Source: CAZSLZ01 sp964607865
GTDB taxonomy: Bacteria; Vulcanimicrobiota; JAJTBE01; CAZSLZ01
DNA: 17,166 nt
Direction of reading: 5' to 3'
NCBI GenBank assembly: GCA_964607865.1
Contig: CAZSLZ010000065.1
Span: 1-17,166, forward strand
Shown here: positions 14,165-17,166 of the stretch, one piece after another
Layout: each line of letters opens with the position of its first letter
Position numbering within the stretch: the stretch's first letter is position 1
The notes under the pieces: model-generated
Told to the model about the DNA's origin: nothing
Database searches by the model: none
What the model saw: only the letters and a program-made list of their open reading frames with translations
Made by a program: the position numbers and the translations under genes

Positions 14165-15889
14165 ATGTCTAAAATCAATGTTACTGTAAACGGAAATAAA
14201 CTTGAAGTTCAAGGTGGCAAAACCATTCTTGAAGCTTTGAGAGAGAATGGTATAAAAATTCCCACACTTTGCTATATGGAAGGTTTGAAACCCTCGGGCG
14301 CCTGCAGAATTTGTGTGGTGGAAGTGGAGGGACGCCCCACATTGCTACCTTCCTGCGCTTTCCCCATAGAAGACGGAATGAAAATTCATACTCATTCAGC
14401 CCGGGTTCGACAGGCAAGAAAAACAATTGTGGAACTCCTGCTGGCTAACCATCCAGAAGACTGCCTTTATTGCGAAAGAAACCTTAATTGTGAACTTCAG
14501 AATCTGGCGCACAATCTGGGAATTCGGCAGAAACGCTACAGGGGGCAAATGAAAGGGTTCAGTATCGATTCTTCCAGCCCTTCCATTGAACGGGATCCGG
14601 GCAAATGCATACTTTGTGGAAAGTGCGTCAGGGTCTGCGAAGAAGTCCAGAATGTGAACGCAATTGATTTTGTAAACCGGGGGTTCCAAACCCATGTGGA
14701 GCCCGCGTTTAACCGTGGGCTTAATGTAGCACCCTGTGTTTTTTGCGGCCAGTGTGTTGTTGCCTGCCCCACAGGAGCCCTGCGGGAAAAAAGTTCGACA
14801 AAGGAAGTCTGGAACGCTATAAATGACCCTGACAAACATGTTGTATTCCAGTGCGCGCCCGCAATTTCAGTTTCAATTGGCGAAGAATGGGGCTATGAAC
14901 CCGGAACCGAGTTATCAGGGAAACTGGTGGCATCAATAAAAAGAATGGGCGCCGACCGGGTTTTTGACACCAGCACAGCTGCCGACCTTACTGTGATGGA
15001 GGAAGCCAGCGAACTGATACACAGAATTAAGCATAATGGTAAATTGCCGTTGATAACTTCCTGCAGCCCAGGCTGGGTAAAATATGTGGAACATTTTTAC
15101 CCCGAATTTCTGGAAAATTTATCCAGTTGCCGTTCTCCACAACAAATGCTGGGTTCATTAACAAAAACCTTGTATGCCAACGTTAATAAAATTGATCCCG
15201 AGAAAATTTTTGTGGTATCGGTTATGCCCTGCACTGCAAAGAAGTTTGAGGTTAAGCGCAAGGAGTTCTACCAGGGAAAGTCCCCCTATGTTGATGCAGT
15301 TTTGACCACACGAGAACTGGGAAGAATGATTAAATTAGCTGGTATTGATGTTGACCTGATTGAGGATTCCGACTACGACTCGTTTTTTGACATAGCTTCA
15401 GGCGCCGGTAAAATTTTCGGTTCTACCGGAGGTGTAATGGAAGCTGCCATAAGGACAGCTTACAATATGATTACCGGCACGGAGCTAGAAAAAGTAGAAT
15501 TCACACCCGTGCGGGGTTTGAAAGGCATAAAAGAAGCTGAGGTTGACATGGACGGTTTGAAACTGAATATTGTAGCAGCATCAGGACTTGCCAATGCATC
15601 TAAGATACTTGATCAGTTGAAAGAGAATGCCGACAGGTATCAGTTTGTTGAGATAATGGCTTGTCCCGGAGGCTGCATAGCCGGGGGCGGCCAGCCCCGG
15701 CCCCAGACTCCGGAAATCCTAGAGAAAAGACAGAAGGCTTTGTATAACATAGACCGGGGTAAAGAGTTGAGGTTGGCCCATAAAAACCCAGTTATAAAAT
15801 CCCTTTATGAAGGTTACCTGGAAGAACCTTTAAGTCATAAATCCCACGAGTTACTCCATACCCATTACATAAAAAGAGGTCGATTCTAA
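14165..15889 (+). CDS. hydA: [FeFe] hydrogenase catalytic subunit HydA (group A, NAD-linked type)
   Basis: 574 residues catalysing reversible H2 formation. Order: ferredoxin-like [2Fe-2S] domain with Cys36, 47, 50, 64; His-ligated [4Fe-4S] cluster with His96, Cys100, 103, 109; two [4Fe-4S] clusters with Cys148/151/154/158 and Cys191/194/197/201; then the H-cluster domain. Its motifs are TSCSPGW (298-304), MPCTAKKFE (Cys355) and ACPGGCIAGGGQP (Cys500, Cys504). The first motif has Ser301 where many family members have a second Cys (TSCCPxW). After motif 3 comes the small-subunit-like tail ending near SLYEGYLEEPLSHKSHELLH. The extra C-terminal [2Fe-2S] domain found in some longer homologues is absent. 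Maturation genes hydE, hydF and hydG are not in the window. Confidence 0.96.
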   Translation: MSKINVTVNGNKLEVQGGKTILEALRENGIKIPTLCYMEGLKPSGACRICVVEVEGRPTLLPSCAFPIEDGMKIHTHSARVRQARKTIVELLLANHPEDCLYCERNLNCELQNLAHNLGIRQKRYRGQMKGFSIDSSSPSIERDPGKCILCGKCVRVCEEVQNVNAIDFVNRGFQTHVEPAFNRGLNVAPCVFCGQCVVACPTGALREKSSTKEVWNAINDPDKHVVFQCAPAISVSIGEEWGYEPGTELSGKLVASIKRMGADRVFDTSTAADLTVMEEASELIHRIKHNGKLPLITSCSPGWVKYVEHFYPEFLENLSSCRSPQQMLGSLTKTLYANVNKIDPEKIFVVSVMPCTAKKFEVKRKEFYQGKSPYVDAVLTTRELGRMIKLAGIDVDLIEDSDYDSFFDIASGAGKIFGSTGGVMEAAIRTAYNMITGTELEKVEFTPVRGLKGIKEAEVDMDGLKLNIVAASGLANASKILDQLKENADRYQFVEIMACPGGCIAGGGQPRPQTPEILEKRQKALYNIDRGKELRLAHKNPVIKSLYEGYLEEPLSHKSHELLHTHYIKRGRF

Positions 15890-17166
15890 TGAATTTTGAA
15901 GTTGTGCGAACCATAAGAAACAAATGCAGACGCTGTTACAACTGTGTGCGTTTCTGTCCTGCCAAAGCCATAAAGGTTGAAGCAGGCCAGGCTGTCGTAA
16001 TACCAGAAAGATGCATCGGTTGTGGTAATTGCGTGAAGGTTTGCACCCAGAATGCAAAGGAGATTTATTCTTCCATAGAATACGTCCGCCAGCTTTTGGA
16101 ATCTGACCAGACGGTAATCGCCATAGTAGCGCCCTCTTTCCCCGGGGAATTGGATGATGCCATTTCCCCGGGGCAGCTGGTGGCTGCTTACAGGAAAATG
16201 GGGTTTACCAGAGTATTGGAGGTAGCTTTTGGTGCCGATCTGGTATCCAGGGAATACAGCCGGTTGTATGAAAAAGGCGGGAAACCTTACATAACCTCAG
16301 CTTGTCCGGCAGTGAATTACTACTTACAGAAATATCATCACGAAATGCTGGAAAATCTAACCCCTTTGGTTTCCCCCATGGTTGCCACTGCCATGGTTGC
16401 AAGAGAAGAGTATGGCAGAGATGCAAAAGTGGTTTTCATCGGCCCCTGTATTGCCAAGAAAAGAGAGGCGCATGATCTGGATATCTCAGGAAGAGTGGAC
16501 GCGGTTCTGACTTTTCAGGAAAGCAGAAGGATAATGGCTGCATTGGGAATTAAAATGGAAGATTTAAAGCCGAAGAGTTTTGACCCGCCCCACCCGTCCT
16601 GGGGACGAGCTTATCCCATAACCGGAGGAGCTTTGCGAAGCTCGGGCCTGGAAAACAACGTCCTTGATTACAATGTGGAAGCTATACATGGAAGAGAAAG
16701 TTTTCTGGAATTCATTGACGATTTTCAGGAAGGCAGGGCTGATTGCAAACTGGTTGAGATTCTATTCTGCGAAGGTTGCATAAACGGCCCCATGATGAGT
16801 GATGGCGGTGGCCAGTTTCACAGAAAACGCAAGATTTCAGATTTTATAAAGCAAACGCAACGGGCATTCAACCTGGAAGAATGGCAATATTATATGAATA
16901 AATATTATAACCTTGATTTAAGCAGAGATTTTCAACCGGAAAAAATTGATGTGATTGAACCAACAACTGAACAAATCAGAGAAGTGTTAAACTCTATAAA
17001 AAAATATTCAGTTGAAGACGAGTTAAACTGCCGGGCTTGCGGTTATGAATCCTGCCGTGGATTGGCGCGGGCCATCTGCGAGGGCCTTGCAGAGAAGGAA
17101 ATGTGCCTTACCTACACCATCGACAAACTTGAAAAAACCCTGAGAGAACTCAATGAATCTCATGCC
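15889..17166 (+). CDS. Sensory [FeFe]-hydrogenase-like protein (HydS/group C-like), C-terminus beyond window
   Basis: 426 codons run open to the right edge; the ATG overlaps the hydA stop (TAATG). Two ferredoxin clusters come first (Cys13/16/19/23, Cys42/45/48/52). A shortened H-cluster domain follows with TSACPAVN (Cys139), GPCIAKKRE (Cys187) and FCEGCINGP (Cys294, Cys297). Next is a [4Fe-4S] FeS domain like that of CODH gamma/RnfB (Cys381, 384, 389, 406), then the start of a coiled coil (TIDKLEKTLRELNESHA). In the family this order leads into PAS plus histidine kinase or phosphatase modules, and the protein is thought to sense H2 or redox state rather than turn over H2. Ala138 replaces the proton-relay cysteine, as in known sensory forms. 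Its output domain is not visible. Confidence 0.9.
   Translation, partial: MNFEVVRTIRNKCRRCYNCVRFCPAKAIKVEAGQAVVIPERCIGCGNCVKVCTQNAKEIYSSIEYVRQLLESDQTVIAIVAPSFPGELDDAISPGQLVAAYRKMGFTRVLEVAFGADLVSREYSRLYEKGGKPYITSACPAVNYYLQKYHHEMLENLTPLVSPMVATAMVAREEYGRDAKVVFIGPCIAKKREAHDLDISGRVDAVLTFQESRRIMAALGIKMEDLKPKSFDPPHPSWGRAYPITGGALRSSGLENNVLDYNVEAIHGRESFLEFIDDFQEGRADCKLVEILFCEGCINGPMMSDGGGQFHRKRKISDFIKQTQRAFNLEEWQYYMNKYYNLDLSRDFQPEKIDVIEPTTEQIREVLNSIKKYSVEDELNCRACGYESCRGLARAICEGLAEKEMCLTYTIDKLEKTLRELNESHA

Noticed and set aside
14396..14839. 147-codon minus-strand open frame inside hydA
   Set aside because: It is opposite the conserved iron-sulfur cluster region of hydA; the cysteine codons there explain its odd composition.

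Overview
The window looks like a chromosomal segment of an anaerobic, low-to-moderate-GC Firmicute (class Clostridia or a close relative). The reasons are strong AGGAGG-type ribosome binding sites, frequent GTG/TTG starts, a trimeric NAD-linked [FeFe] hydrogenase (hydC-hydB-hydA) and a co-transcribed sensory [FeFe]-hydrogenase-like protein. No species can be named from the sequence alone.

Layout. (1) 1-300, minus: N-terminal 100 codons of a NupC/CNT nucleoside transporter, cut by the left edge. (2) 501-4884, plus: a tight five-gene run made of a class III PLP aminotransferase, a START/SRPBCC lipid-binding-type protein, a reductase resembling cyanobacterial acyl-ACP reductase (AAR) that keeps the position of its nucleophilic Cys, a protein of unknown function, and an unusual GreA. 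It ends at a bidirectional hairpin terminator. (3) 4923-7011: a small HMA metal-binding protein (minus), a degenerate palindromic repeat element, an unrecognised Met/Pro/Asn-rich protein (plus), a shared terminator, and a secreted or membrane-anchored unknown protein (minus). (4) 7198-10088, plus: lysS and a dihydropyrimidinase, 17 nt apart. (5) 10136-10867, minus: three small unrecognised genes, one of only 49 codons, in an AT-rich stretch. (6) 10868-11749: a long AT-rich non-coding region with a terminator-like hairpin and eight copies of TTGTGAA-N4-TTCAC. This is a Rex-type (or CRP/FNR-type) operator sequence, and the last copy lies 16 nt upstream of hydC. (7) 11750-17166, plus: hydC, hydB, hydA and a sensory hydrogenase-like gene running off the right edge, all overlapping or 0-9 nt apart.

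How it may work together. HydABC exchanges electrons between NADH (possibly with ferredoxin) and protons/H2. The operator array fits control by the NADH/NAD+ sensor Rex, and the downstream sensory protein could report H2 or redox state. The other candidate system is the 501-4884 operon: acyl reductase-like, aminotransferase and lipid-binding-like genes together suggest an undescribed aldehyde/amine modification of an acyl substrate. That is inference.
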